Shown: positions 9,644-16,950 of the stretch, piece after piece
Numbering within the stretch: the stretch's first letter is position 1
How the letters are laid out: every line of letters begins with the position of its first letter
Source of the DNA: an uncultured Oscillospiraceae bacterium
Lineage (GTDB): Bacteria; Bacillota; Clostridia; Oscillospirales; Acutalibacteraceae
Length of the DNA: 64,000 bases
NCBI GenBank assembly: GCA_902465155.1
Contig: CABQLY010000012.1
Coordinates: 1 to 64,000 of the forward strand
Reading direction: 5' to 3'
The notes under the pieces: generated by a model
Databases searched by the model: none
What the model was told of the DNA's origin: nothing
Seen by the model: only the letters and a program-made list of their open reading frames with translations
Made by a program: the position numbers and the translations under genes

Positions 9644-11158
9644 ATGAATTCCTTTGATCAACAACCGCAAACGCCCCCGCAGGGGGGCGTACCGCAGCAG
9701 GTTCCCCCGCCGGCCGCCCTGGTGCAGCCCGGCGCGCAGGAAGTGCCAATGCAGGGAACTGCTCCGCAAGGGGTGCCAATGCAGGGGGTTTTGCCGCAAG
9801 GCGTGCCGGTGCAGGGAAATCCAGTGCAGGTTAACCCGGTGCAAACCGCCCCTCAGGGTGTGCCGGTACAGGTGGTTCCCACACAGGGGGCTTTTGTGCC
9901 AAACGCTCCGCAGGGGGTGCCGGTTCAAAGCGCAGCCCTGCAGGTTAACCCGGTGCAGACCGCACCGCAAGGGGTGCCCGCTCAAAACGCGGGGGTAAAT
10001 AATATACCCGGTAATTTTTACGGCCAACAACCGGTACAAAATAATACACAAAGTAATTTTTACGGCAATCCGGCGCAGCCCGGCGTGCCGAACGGACAGT
10101 ACAACCCGTATTACACGCAGTACGGGCAGTATAATCAATATTACCCATACTACGGCCAATACCCGCCCTACCCCGGGGCTTACCAAATGCCGCAGCTTTA
10201 TTACGAAAAGCAGGCGGTTGCCAAAACGGCCGCCAAGGTTGGCGGCGCGCTGCTGCTGTTTTACCTTTTTGTAAACTGCTTGCAGGTGCTTATAATTTTA
10301 GGCTTAAACCTTTTGTACCAACAAACGCAAAACACGGCCTTTAGCTTAAATTTGCTAATGACAGAGCCTATTTTTTCGCTGCTGCTAAACACCGTTTTAA
10401 CCTTTGTGGGGTTTGGCGGGGCGGCGCTTTGCCTTATTAAAATGCAAGGCCGGCGCGTAAGGGAGCTTATTAGCTTTGCCAAGCCAAACAAAGCGCTGTT
10501 TTGGCCAATGGTTTTTGCGGCCATTGGCGGGTGCTATGTTGCCAACATTGGGGTAAGCATTTTGCAGCAGCGGCTTTCGCCGGTTTTTGAGCTAAAATCG
10601 CAGGACCTTGGCACCCCGCAGGGAATATTGGGCTTTGTTATTAGCTTTTTGGCAACGGCCTGTGCCCCCGCGTTAATTGAGGAATTTTTCTTTCGCGGGG
10701 CTATTTTAGGCAGCCTAAGAAAATTTGGCGACGCCTTTGCCATTTTTACCTCGGCCATTTTATTTGGTTTGGTACACGGCAACCTTATTCAAATACCCTT
10801 TGCGTTTACGGTAGGGCTGCTTTTGGGCTTTGCCGTTGTTAAAACCGGCAGCATTTGGACCGGCGTATTCATTCACTTTTTAAACAACTTTTTGGCGGTA
10901 CTGCAAGAGCACGGCAGCCTTTATTTAAACGAAAACCTAATGCAGCTGTTAAATTATGTTTTAGTGCTGGTTTTAATTATTGGCGGCATTTTTGCAGCCC
11001 ACCGGCTAACGGTAAAAAGCCCCAACATTTTTACCTTTGCCAAAACGCCCCATGTTTCTACCGCGGGGCAGCGCTTTGGCTGGACCATGAGCCAGCCTAC
11101 CGTAGTTATTTTTATTATAATTACTGCCCTTACGGTGCTAACCGTGCAGCTGCAATAA
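9644..11158 (+). CDS. CPBP-family intramembrane metalloprotease with long Pro/Gln repeat tail
   Basis: A 504-residue membrane protein. Residues 1 to about 185 are low-complexity and rich in Pro, Gln, Val, Asn and Tyr, with many variants of QGVPVQ and later NFYG and YGQY motifs. The rest has about eight membrane segments and the ABI/CPBP (CAAX protease-like) motifs: EEFFFRG, FGLVHG and HFLNN, carrying the expected Glu-Glu, Arg, His and Asn. Family members process prenylated or peptide substrates or act in bacteriocin immunity; the substrate here is unknown. It follows gyrA by 12 bases with an AAAGGAGC ribosome site and leads into tadA. The N-terminal tail is not part of the core family. Confidence 0.85.
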   Translation: MNSFDQQPQTPPQGGVPQQVPPPAALVQPGAQEVPMQGTAPQGVPMQGVLPQGVPVQGNPVQVNPVQTAPQGVPVQVVPTQGAFVPNAPQGVPVQSAALQVNPVQTAPQGVPAQNAGVNNIPGNFYGQQPVQNNTQSNFYGNPAQPGVPNGQYNPYYTQYGQYNQYYPYYGQYPPYPGAYQMPQLYYEKQAVAKTAAKVGGALLLFYLFVNCLQVLIILGLNLLYQQTQNTAFSLNLLMTEPIFSLLLNTVLTFVGFGGAALCLIKMQGRRVRELISFAKPNKALFWPMVFAAIGGCYVANIGVSILQQRLSPVFELKSQDLGTPQGILGFVISFLATACAPALIEEFFFRGAILGSLRKFGDAFAIFTSAILFGLVHGNLIQIPFAFTVGLLLGFAVVKTGSIWTGVFIHFLNNFLAVLQEHGSLYLNENLMQLLNYVLVLVLIIGGIFAAHRLTVKSPNIFTFAKTPHVSTAGQRFGWTMSQPTVVIFIIITALTVLTVQLQ

Positions 11159-11162
11159 GGCC

Positions 11163-11612
11163 ATGAACCAAAAATTTATGCAAGCCGCTTTGCAGCAGGC
11201 AAAGCTGGCGGCGGCGCTGGGCGAGGTGCCGGTTGGGGCGGTTGTGGTGCAGGGCGGCAGAGTTATTGCCGCGGCGCACAATTTGGTAGAAACCAATTGC
11301 GACCCCACCGCGCACGCCGAGGTTTTGGCCATTCGCGCGGCCTGCAAGGCTTTACACACCTTTCGGTTAGAAAAGGCCAGCCTTTATGTAACCTTAGAGC
11401 CGTGCCCTATGTGCGCCGGGGCGGCAGCCAACGCCCGCATGGCCGAGGTTGTTTTTGGCGCCGGCGACCCGGCAAAGGGCGCCTTTGGCGGCGCGCTGAA
11501 CCTGTTTTATTACCGGCTGCCAAACAAACCGCAGGTTTACGGCGGCGTGTTAGAGCAGGAATGCTTAGCCCTGCTGCAAGATTTTTTTAAAGCGGTGCGG
11601 GGCAAAAGGTAA
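11163..11612 (+). CDS. tadA: tRNA-specific adenosine deaminase TadA
   Basis: Converts adenosine 34 of tRNA-Arg(ACG) to inosine in the cytoplasm. The zinc and catalytic motifs are HAEV (His51, Glu53) and PCPMCAGA (Cys81, Cys84). At 149 residues it has the usual length. It starts four bases after the CPBP stop, probably in the same transcript, and is followed by a strong terminator. Confidence 0.94.
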   Translation: MNQKFMQAALQQAKLAAALGEVPVGAVVVQGGRVIAAAHNLVETNCDPTAHAEVLAIRAACKALHTFRLEKASLYVTLEPCPMCAGAAANARMAEVVFGAGDPAKGAFGGALNLFYYRLPNKPQVYGGVLEQECLALLQDFFKAVRGKR

Positions 11613-11646
11613 ACGATTGTTACAGTGCAAAAGCGCTGTTGTTTTG

Positions 11647-11670
11647 GCCGGGCGGTTGCCCGGCTTTTTT
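11647..11670 (+). terminator. Intrinsic terminator after tadA
   Basis: GCCGGGC (11647-11653), a 4-base loop and GCCCGGC (11658-11664) are followed by six T. Confidence 0.88.
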
Positions 11671-11936
11671 AATTTTGCGTTGCTAAGGCTTTTAAAATTT
11701 TTAGGTTTTGCTGCCCGGTTGTAGGGGTTGGGGTTTAATTATTTTGGTTTTGTTATTTCGGCTTTGCTGTTTAGCTTTGTTGTTTCGGTTTTGCTGCCCC
11801 GGTTTAAAAATTGGCCTTTTTTGCTGCCGCTGGTTGCTTTTTTTGCTTTGCGGGGCTATAAACCAAAGGGCGGTTAAAAATTTGCCGGTTTACAATAATT
11901 TGGCAAGAGCTGCGTGCGGTAAAGCACAATATAAAT
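11671..11936. other. Low-complexity intergenic region
   Basis: A T- and G-rich stretch with repeated GGTTTTGCTG/TTTGTTGTTTCGG-like runs. An open frame of 76 codons (11708-11938) is biased and shows no ribosome site or known domain, so it is not called as a gene. Confidence 0.5.
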
Positions 11937-11967
11937 AAAGCCGCCCGCTTTGCTTGCGGGCGGCTTT
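11937..11967. terminator. Bidirectional terminator
   Basis: The perfect inverted repeat AAAGCCGCCCGC / GCGGGCGGCTTT lies 26 bases beyond the stop of the minus-strand DUF2442 gene. T-rich flanks suit that strand best. Confidence 0.7.
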
Positions 11968-11992
11968 AAGGCTTGCTTGTTCTTTTAAGAAT

Positions 11993-12274
11993 TTAAGAAA
12001 TAATACCGTTATTGTATAAGTATTCCGGAGAAATATCAATATCGCCATTTGCCCAAACCGGCACGCCGTGCTCTAACACAACGGCATTAAAAACGGCTTT
12101 GTTTTTTAAAGGTTGGTACAAGCTTTTTTGAATTAACGGTGAAAAATCAAAAACACGCACCTCGTTGTTATTAAATTCAAGGTGCAGCTTATAATCCTTT
12201 AAAGGTTTTATTGCCCGAACCTTTAAAATTGGCGTAGGGTCGCTCGCGTAAACAATATCGTTTTCAATTCGCAT
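11993..12274 (-). CDS. DUF2442 protein
   Basis: A 93-residue protein with the DUF2442 pattern (VRAIKPLKDYKLHLEF ... VFDFSPLI ... WANGDIDISPEYLY). DUF2442 genes are commonly paired with DUF4160 genes and the pair has been proposed to be toxin-antitoxin-like, with DUF2442 as the possible antitoxin partner; this is not settled. It follows the DUF4160 gene by 12 bases and has a strong AAGGAGG site before ATG. Confidence 0.85.
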   Translation of the reverse strand: MRIENDIVYASDPTPILKVRAIKPLKDYKLHLEFNNNEVRVFDFSPLIQKSLYQPLKNKAVFNAVVLEHGVPVWANGDIDISPEYLYNNGIIS

Positions 12275-12286
12275 AAAATAACCTCC

Positions 12287-12553
12287 TTATTTTAAGGGCT
12301 CTATTTTACCAAATGGAATTTCTCTTACGGCGTTATTCCAGGCGGCGTACAACTCCTCTTCGTGAATAACGGCCCAAGCCTGAACCAGCTTTAACTGTTT
12401 TTTAGGAAAGGAGCCGGCAAGAATTTCGCCGTCTATGCCAATAGACGCTTCATATTCGTTATAATAAGCGTGAAAATGCGGTTTATGGTGCTGCCCGTCA
12501 TCCTTAAAAATCATTTTAATAACAATGCTGTAAAATCTGCACAATTCCGGCAT
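12287..12553 (-). CDS. DUF4160 protein
   Basis: An 88-residue protein with the DUF4160 hallmarks: MPELCRFYSIVIKMIF near the start, then HHKPHFHAYYNEYEASI with the conserved histidines. The frame is open to a GTG at 12565, but the family starts at the ATG at 12553, which has AGGAG upstream. It is the first gene of a two-gene operon with DUF2442, the usual order for this suspected toxin-antitoxin-like pair. No activity can be assigned from sequence. Confidence 0.83.
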   Translation of the reverse strand: MPELCRFYSIVIKMIFKDDGQHHKPHFHAYYNEYEASIGIDGEILAGSFPKKQLKLVQAWAVIHEEELYAAWNNAVREIPFGKIEPLK

Positions 12554-12665
12554 AGTCAATCCCACTCCTCATAAATTATTATAGCCGCAAGCTTGTAAAT
12601 TGTCAAATGGTTTTAATGGTGCAAACCGGAAAGGGCGTAACAACCCTCGCGCCGGCTAAGGGCGG

Positions 12666-12872
12666 TTATTGGTACAGCTTTGGGTTGTCGGTTCGCTCTA
12701 ACAAATAGTCTACCGAAACCTTAAAATAATCTGCCAGGTTAATCAGCTCCCGAATACCGGGCTCCCGCTCCCCGGTTTCGTACCGACTAATGGTGTTTTG
12801 GTTGGTGTTTAGGTCCATAGCAAGCTTTAACTGCGAAATGCCTTTGGCTTTCCGAATTTGTTTTAAGCGCAT
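12666..12872 (-). CDS. Small XRE-family repressor
   Basis: A 68-residue Cro/CI-type DNA-binding protein, almost entirely a helix-turn-helix domain (KGISQLKLAM ... NQNTISRYETG). The start is the ATG at 12872, with AGAGGTG five bases upstream; an upstream TTG in frame is ignored. It is divergent from the membrane protein at 12952, and two near-identical palindromes lie between them over the latter's promoter, so autoregulation and repression of the neighbour are likely. Confidence 0.88.
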   Translation of the reverse strand: MRLKQIRKAKGISQLKLAMDLNTNQNTISRYETGEREPGIRELINLADYFKVSVDYLLERTDNPKLYQ

Positions 12873-12883
12873 ATTGTCACCTC

Positions 12884-12912
12884 TTGACAATATTATCCCA
12901 CTATGGTATAAT
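12884..12912 (+). promoter_or_regulatory. Consensus promoter of the XRE-controlled membrane gene
   Basis: TTGACA (12884-12889), 17 bases, TATAAT (12907-12912): a perfect sigma-A promoter that drives the gene at 12952. It is overlapped by the XRE operators, as expected for a strong promoter held in check. Confidence 0.88.
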
Positions 12913-12934
12913 TAAAATATCCCAATATGGTATA
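12894..12934. promoter_or_regulatory. Twin operators for the XRE repressor
   Basis: TATCCCACTATGGTATA (12894-12910) and TATCCCAATATGGTATA (12918-12934) are the same imperfect palindrome (TATnCCA-N3-TGGnATA), centred 24 bases apart. The first covers the spacer and -10 box and the second covers the transcription start. They are the obvious binding sites for the divergent XRE protein. Confidence 0.78.
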
Positions 12935-12951
12935 TTTAGGAGGATAAAGTT

Positions 12952-13599
12952 ATGGAAAATCAAACAACAACCAATCAAACAAAAAATCATTCGGGCTTTG
13001 GCACGGCGGCACTGGTGCTTGGAATTATCGGGGCGGTGCTATCTTTTATTCCGATTATTAATAATGTAGCCTTTTTTCTTGGCCTATTGGCAGTAGCCTT
13101 TGCCATTGTTTGCTTTGCCAAAAAAAGCAGCACCGGGGTAGCTATTGCGGGAATTGTTTTGGGGCTGCTTTCTATTATTATTACCATTGTTATGCAAGCC
13201 TCGGCCGCTAAAGCAATTTCGGACGCAACCAGTGAGTTTTCAAACTCTATGAGCAAAATATCCGACTCTATGGACGATTTAAGCGGTAATAATACCGAGG
13301 ACATTTTAAAAAACAACTTAGAGGTTGAGTTGGGCAAATTTAAGGTAGAAAAAGGCTTTATAAACAGCTACGAGCTGCCGGTTAAGGTAAAAAACAAAGG
13401 GGCGGGGCAGAAATCGTTCGTAATTCAAATTGAGGCGGTAGACAGCACCGGCGCAAGAATTACCAGCGACACGGTTTATGTAAACAATTTAAACGGCGGC
13501 CAAAATCAAGAGCTGAAAGCCTTTCAGCTTGTTAGCGAAGAAAACGGCCAAAAGCTTGAAAAGGCAACCTTTAAAATTTTAAAGGTTTCTATGCTGTAA
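12952..13599 (+). CDS. DUF4190-like membrane protein with exported C-terminal domain
   Basis: A 215-residue protein. After a short polar start it has about three hydrophobic segments (residues 20-85) with the glycine-rich ALVLGIIGAVLS / GIAGIVLGLLSI repeats typical of DUF4190, then a Ser/Asp-rich linker and a C-terminal beta-rich domain (about 125-215) resembling the FxLYD/DUF4352 extracellular fold. The ribosome site is TAGGAGG. Expression comes from a consensus promoter repressed by the neighbouring XRE protein. The function is unknown; a membrane stress or envelope role is inference. Confidence 0.7.
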   Translation: MENQTTTNQTKNHSGFGTAALVLGIIGAVLSFIPIINNVAFFLGLLAVAFAIVCFAKKSSTGVAIAGIVLGLLSIIITIVMQASAAKAISDATSEFSNSMSKISDSMDDLSGNNTEDILKNNLEVELGKFKVEKGFINSYELPVKVKNKGAGQKSFVIQIEAVDSTGARITSDTVYVNNLNGGQNQELKAFQLVSEENGQKLEKATFKILKVSML

Positions 13600-13642
13600 G
13601 CTTTGCAGCGGCAGCGTTTAAATTAAAAAGGTTAAAAAACAA

Positions 13643-13685
13643 CCCCCGCGCCGGCTAGGCAAACAAGGCTTAGCCGGCGCGGGGG
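13643..13685. terminator. Bidirectional terminator between convergent genes
   Basis: Perfect 15-base arms (13643-13657 and 13671-13685, CCCCCGCGCCGGCTA and its complement) with A-rich sequence on the left and T-rich on the right. It serves the plus-strand gene ending at 13599 and the minus-strand gene ending at 13759. Confidence 0.85.
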
Positions 13686-13758
13686 TATTAAAATTTTTTA
13701 AAAAATTTGTTTTAAAATTGGCTTGGTGCGGGTTTGGTGCGTTTAAAATTTAAAAGGC

Positions 13759-14526
13759 TTACGGGTAGCAGATTTTAATTTTGCCTTGGGCCTTTAGGGT
13801 GTTAATTAGGCTTTGCCGGGCGGCGTTTATGGCCTGCTGGCGCTCGGCATTGCTTTGGTAATTAGCTGTGGGAAATTCCTGCTCACTGTAAACCTCATTC
13901 AGCACGGTGTTGCGGGCCGAGCGTTCGGCAGAGGTTTGCAAAAAGTTTTCCAGGCTTTGGCCCTGCGCTTTAGCCAGCCGCTTTGCGGCGTTTTTTTGGT
14001 CGTTGTAGGTGCTGTCGCTTGTGGCCGCGGTTTTAAATTCTGCGGTTAAAGCTTCAATGCGCTTTTGCTGCGCGGCGGTAAGGGTCACCTTTTGCTCCAG
14101 CTCCTGCAGCAGGGCTGCTTTTTCCACCAAAGAATCCAGCAGCTGGGTGTTGGTTTTGTAGGTACGGTCATATTCCTCCTGCTGCCCGGCCTCATCGGTT
14201 TGTGAAAGCACAAACAACAAATTGTAATTATTACTTACTCGGGCAGAATATAGCTCGGCCATGGAAATTTTTTGCCCATTTACCTCGGCCGCCGTGCGCC
14301 ACCGGTTTAAAAAGCTGTTGGCGCGGCCTAAGTCGGTTACATATAGGTCAAAAAGCTCCTCTTCACGAAGGCTTTGAAATTGGGCTGCTTGGCCGTTTTT
14401 TTGTTGCAGCAGGGCGGTTGTTTTAAAGTGCCCCGCGCGAAAGGCCGTAAAGCCCAGCCAGGCGCCAACAACGGCAAGCGCAGCCAGCACGCAGCAAGGA
14501 ACTAAAATTTTAATTTTCTTTTTCAT
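13759..14526 (-). CDS. SurA N-terminal-like exported protein
   Basis: A 255-residue protein with one N-terminal membrane segment (KIKILVPCCVLAALAVVGAW), probably a signal anchor, followed by a helical extracellular region. The segment AAEVNGQKISMAELY resembles the start of SurA/PrsA-type chaperones, but no peptidyl-prolyl isomerase domain follows; the rest is coiled, Gln- and Ala-rich helix. The frame is open further upstream, but the ATG at 14526 with GGGGGG before it is the natural start. It stands alone between terminators. A folding helper or scaffold is possible; the function is unproven. Confidence 0.65.
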   Translation of the reverse strand: MKKKIKILVPCCVLAALAVVGAWLGFTAFRAGHFKTTALLQQKNGQAAQFQSLREEELFDLYVTDLGRANSFLNRWRTAAEVNGQKISMAELYSARVSNNYNLLFVLSQTDEAGQQEEYDRTYKTNTQLLDSLVEKAALLQELEQKVTLTAAQQKRIEALTAEFKTAATSDSTYNDQKNAAKRLAKAQGQSLENFLQTSAERSARNTVLNEVYSEQEFPTANYQSNAERQQAINAARQSLINTLKAQGKIKICYP

Positions 14527-14707
14527 ATAATCCCCCCAAAAAATTTGGCCAATGCCCTTTTCCGCAACCAAGCTTTTGGCTCTGCCTTTAGCATAACATG
14601 GCGGGGGGTTATTGTCAAGCAATTGTTATTTTAGGCCAAAATTGCCCGTTAAAATGGGCTTGTTTAAAAACAGGGCGAAAAAAATTTAAAAAAATTTAAA
14701 AAAACTC

Positions 14708-14736
14708 TTTACAAATGGGGCAGAGTGTGTCATAAT
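14708..14736 (+). promoter_or_regulatory. Promoter of the uracil permease leader
   Basis: TTTACA (14708-14713), a 17-base spacer and CATAAT (14731-14736). The start would fall just before the PyrR hairpin. Confidence 0.75.
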
Positions 14737-14748
14737 ATAGGGGATAGG

Positions 14749-14928
14749 TCTTTAATACGGTGCAGAGATGCCGCAAAGATGATAACAACAAGTTAAAATC
14801 TTTACCCGCCTTTGGTATGTCTACAAGGGGTGGGGGTGTGTGCAGCGTGGCCTGTCGGATCAACTACTCCGGCGCCATGAACAACCAGTACAAAGGTGTT
14901 ACAGCGTCGGCGAGTCCGGCGTTTTTTT
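14749..14928 (+). promoter_or_regulatory. PyrR-type pyrimidine attenuator
   Basis: The leader begins with a hairpin (14749-14779) made of TCTTT/AAAGA and CGG/CCG around a loop with CAGAGA, the core of the PyrR binding loop of Bacillus pyr genes. About 125 bases later is a terminator, CGTCGG-loop-CCGGCG plus seven T (14905-14928). In the known mechanism UMP-bound PyrR stabilises the first hairpin, which allows the terminator to form and turns the gene off. The antiterminator pairing was not traced in full. The downstream gene is a uracil permease, as expected. Confidence 0.75.
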
Positions 14929-14995
14929 ATTGCCGGATTCCGAAAAACCCTATTCAGCGTGTGGGCTGAAAGATTTTTTACGGAGAGTGAAAAGA

Positions 14996-16474
14996 ATGAA
15001 AAATGATTCGACCGCTACCAAATTAGATCTCAACGAGGGGATCTTTGACGCCAGAACCCTTGGCGTTCCGAAAATGCTGCTGCTGGGCTTTCAGCACATG
15101 TTTGCCATGTTTGGCGCAACCGTGCTGGTGCCGCTGCTTACGGGGTTAGATATTTCTACCACCCTGTTTATGGCCGGTTTTGGCACCCTGCTGTTCCACC
15201 TTATTACCAAAATGAAGGTTCCGGCGTTTTTGGGCTCCTCCTTTGCGTTTTTAGGCGGTTACGCCGCTGTGGCGCCGCTGGGGGCAAACGGTGCCTCTAA
15301 CGAGGAGATGCTGCCGTACGCCTGCCTGGGCGTTGCCTGCGCCGGTTTGGTTTACTTAGTGCTGGCCCTTTTAATTAAGCTGGTTGGCGTTGTTAAGGTA
15401 ATGCGCTTTTTCCCGCCGGTTGTTACCGGGCCCATTATTATTGCCATTGGCTTAGGCCTTTCGGGCAGCGCGGTTAGCAACTGCAACTCGAACTGGTTAA
15501 TTGCCTTAATTGCCTTAGCGGTTGTAATTATCTTTAACGTTTGGGGCAAGGGCATGTGCAAAATCATTCCCATTTTGCTGGGCGTTGTAATTTCCTGCGC
15601 GGTTGCGGCTGTGCTGGCCTTAACCTTAGGGCAGGAGATTGACGTTGAAGGCGCAAAGTACATTGCCATTAACGGCAATGCGAATTTAAAGCTTTTCTCG
15701 GTTTCGGCTTTAGAGGAGCTGAAAAACGACGCTTGGATCGGTCTGCCCTTTACCTGGAAGCACTCCGTATTCGGCGGGGTTGATTTCTCGAACACCTCTC
15801 GCGTGATCAGCTCGATTGTTGCGATTGTGCCGATTGCGCTGGCTACCATGATGGAGCACATTGGCGATATTTCGGCCATTAGCTCTACCGTTGGCAAAAA
15901 CTTTATTAAAGACCCCGGCCTGCACCGCACCTTAACCGGTGACGGCTTAGCCACCACCATTGCCTCGCTGTTTGGCGGCCCTGCCAACACCACCTACGGT
16001 GAAAACACCGGCGTGCTGGCCCTTTCTAAGGTGTACGACCCGCGCGTAATTCGCCTGGCTGCCGTGTTTGCCATTCTGGTTTCATTCTCGCCCAAATTTG
16101 CCGCTTTGGTTAGCTTAATTCCTACCGCGGTAATCGGCGGTATCTCCTTTATTCTGTACGGTATGATCTCGGCCATTGGCGTACGCAACGTTGTTGAAAA
16201 CAAGGTTGACTTTACCAAGAGCCGCAACCTGATTGTTGCCGCCGTTATTCTGGTTTCGGCCTTAGGTCTTGGCAGCGTGAACTTTAACATTGGCTCGGTT
16301 GCCATTAGCCTTTCGGCCTTAGCGGTAGCCTCTATTGTAGGCATTGTGCTGAACGCCGTACTGCCGGGCAAGGATTACACCTTTGACGCCGAGCAGGAGG
16401 ACGCGGTTGTAAACTTTGCTGTTGGCCCCAACACCATTGAGGGCAACCCCACTACCGAGCAGGTAGACGAATAA
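14996..16474 (+). CDS. uraA: Uracil permease (NCS2 family)
   Basis: A proton-coupled uracil importer of the inner membrane, 492 residues with about 14 membrane segments. Family features include LLGFQHMFAMFGATVLVP near the start, the substrate region with MMEHIGDISAIS, and TYGENTGVLALSKV. The frame is open far upstream, but the start is the ATG at 14996, which has GGAGAGTGA before it and lies after the attenuator terminator. Control by PyrR fits pyrimidine salvage. A terminator follows the gene. Confidence 0.93.
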   Translation: MKNDSTATKLDLNEGIFDARTLGVPKMLLLGFQHMFAMFGATVLVPLLTGLDISTTLFMAGFGTLLFHLITKMKVPAFLGSSFAFLGGYAAVAPLGANGASNEEMLPYACLGVACAGLVYLVLALLIKLVGVVKVMRFFPPVVTGPIIIAIGLGLSGSAVSNCNSNWLIALIALAVVIIFNVWGKGMCKIIPILLGVVISCAVAAVLALTLGQEIDVEGAKYIAINGNANLKLFSVSALEELKNDAWIGLPFTWKHSVFGGVDFSNTSRVISSIVAIVPIALATMMEHIGDISAISSTVGKNFIKDPGLHRTLTGDGLATTIASLFGGPANTTYGENTGVLALSKVYDPRVIRLAAVFAILVSFSPKFAALVSLIPTAVIGGISFILYGMISAIGVRNVVENKVDFTKSRNLIVAAVILVSALGLGSVNFNIGSVAISLSALAVASIVGIVLNAVLPGKDYTFDAEQEDAVVNFAVGPNTIEGNPTTEQVDE

Positions 16475-16543
16475 TTAAAACCAAAATAAAACAAGGCGCC
16501 GGTAAAGCAAGGCCTCCGCACGGGCCTGCCCAAAGGCGCTGCG

Positions 16544-16576
16544 CGCCCCGCCGGTTTGCCCGGCGGGGCGTTTTTG
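16544..16576 (+). terminator. Terminator after uraA
   Basis: CGCCCCGCCGG (16544-16554) and CCGGCGGGGCG (16560-16570) form an 11-base stem, followed by TTTTTGTTTT. Confidence 0.9.
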
Positions 16577-16720
16577 TTTTAGGCGGCACAAGGGCTGAGG
16601 CTGCCGTTAAAACGGGGGTTTAAAATTTAGGCGTTAAAAAGCGGCAAATAAAACGGGGCAAATGAAAGTGCATAAAGGTAAATAAAGCAAAAAAGAAAAA
16701 AACAGCAATTATAATATAGC

Positions 16721-16804
16721 GGTTAAAACACGGTGATTCAAATTCGGCGGTTTGAATTCAATGGTTTAAATTCAGCGGTTCAAATTCGGTGGTTTAAATT
16801 CTGC
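16721..16804. repeat. Tandem repeat, 14-base unit, six copies
   Basis: Six consecutive 14-mers resembling GGTTTAAATTCGGC, each diverged by a few bases, with weak further copies on each side. The array lies between the uraA terminator and the gdhA promoter. Confidence 0.85.
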
Positions 16805-16834
16805 GATTTTGTTGCCGGCGGCGCCATAAAAATA

Positions 16835-16863
16835 TTGACATTTTGCTTTTTTGGCGGTAAAAT
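16835..16863 (+). promoter_or_regulatory. gdhA promoter
   Basis: TTGACA (16835-16840), 17 bases, TAAAAT (16858-16863). Confidence 0.75.
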
Positions 16864-16950
16864 ATAATGGAGTTATAAGAGGTTTATCGGGGCGGTGCGC
16901 CACTCGGATGTACATTTATGACCGCAAATTTTACAAGGAGTTGTGTAACG

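Noticed and set aside
9503..10186. A 227-codon minus-strand frame across the gyrA end and the CPBP tail
   Set aside because: Antisense reading of the CPBP Pro/Gln repeats; no domain and no start signal.
16707..16818. 14-base repeats before gdhA, considered as a CRISPR array or operator set
   Set aside because: No spacers of constant size, units abut directly and drift, and the promoter lies beyond the array.
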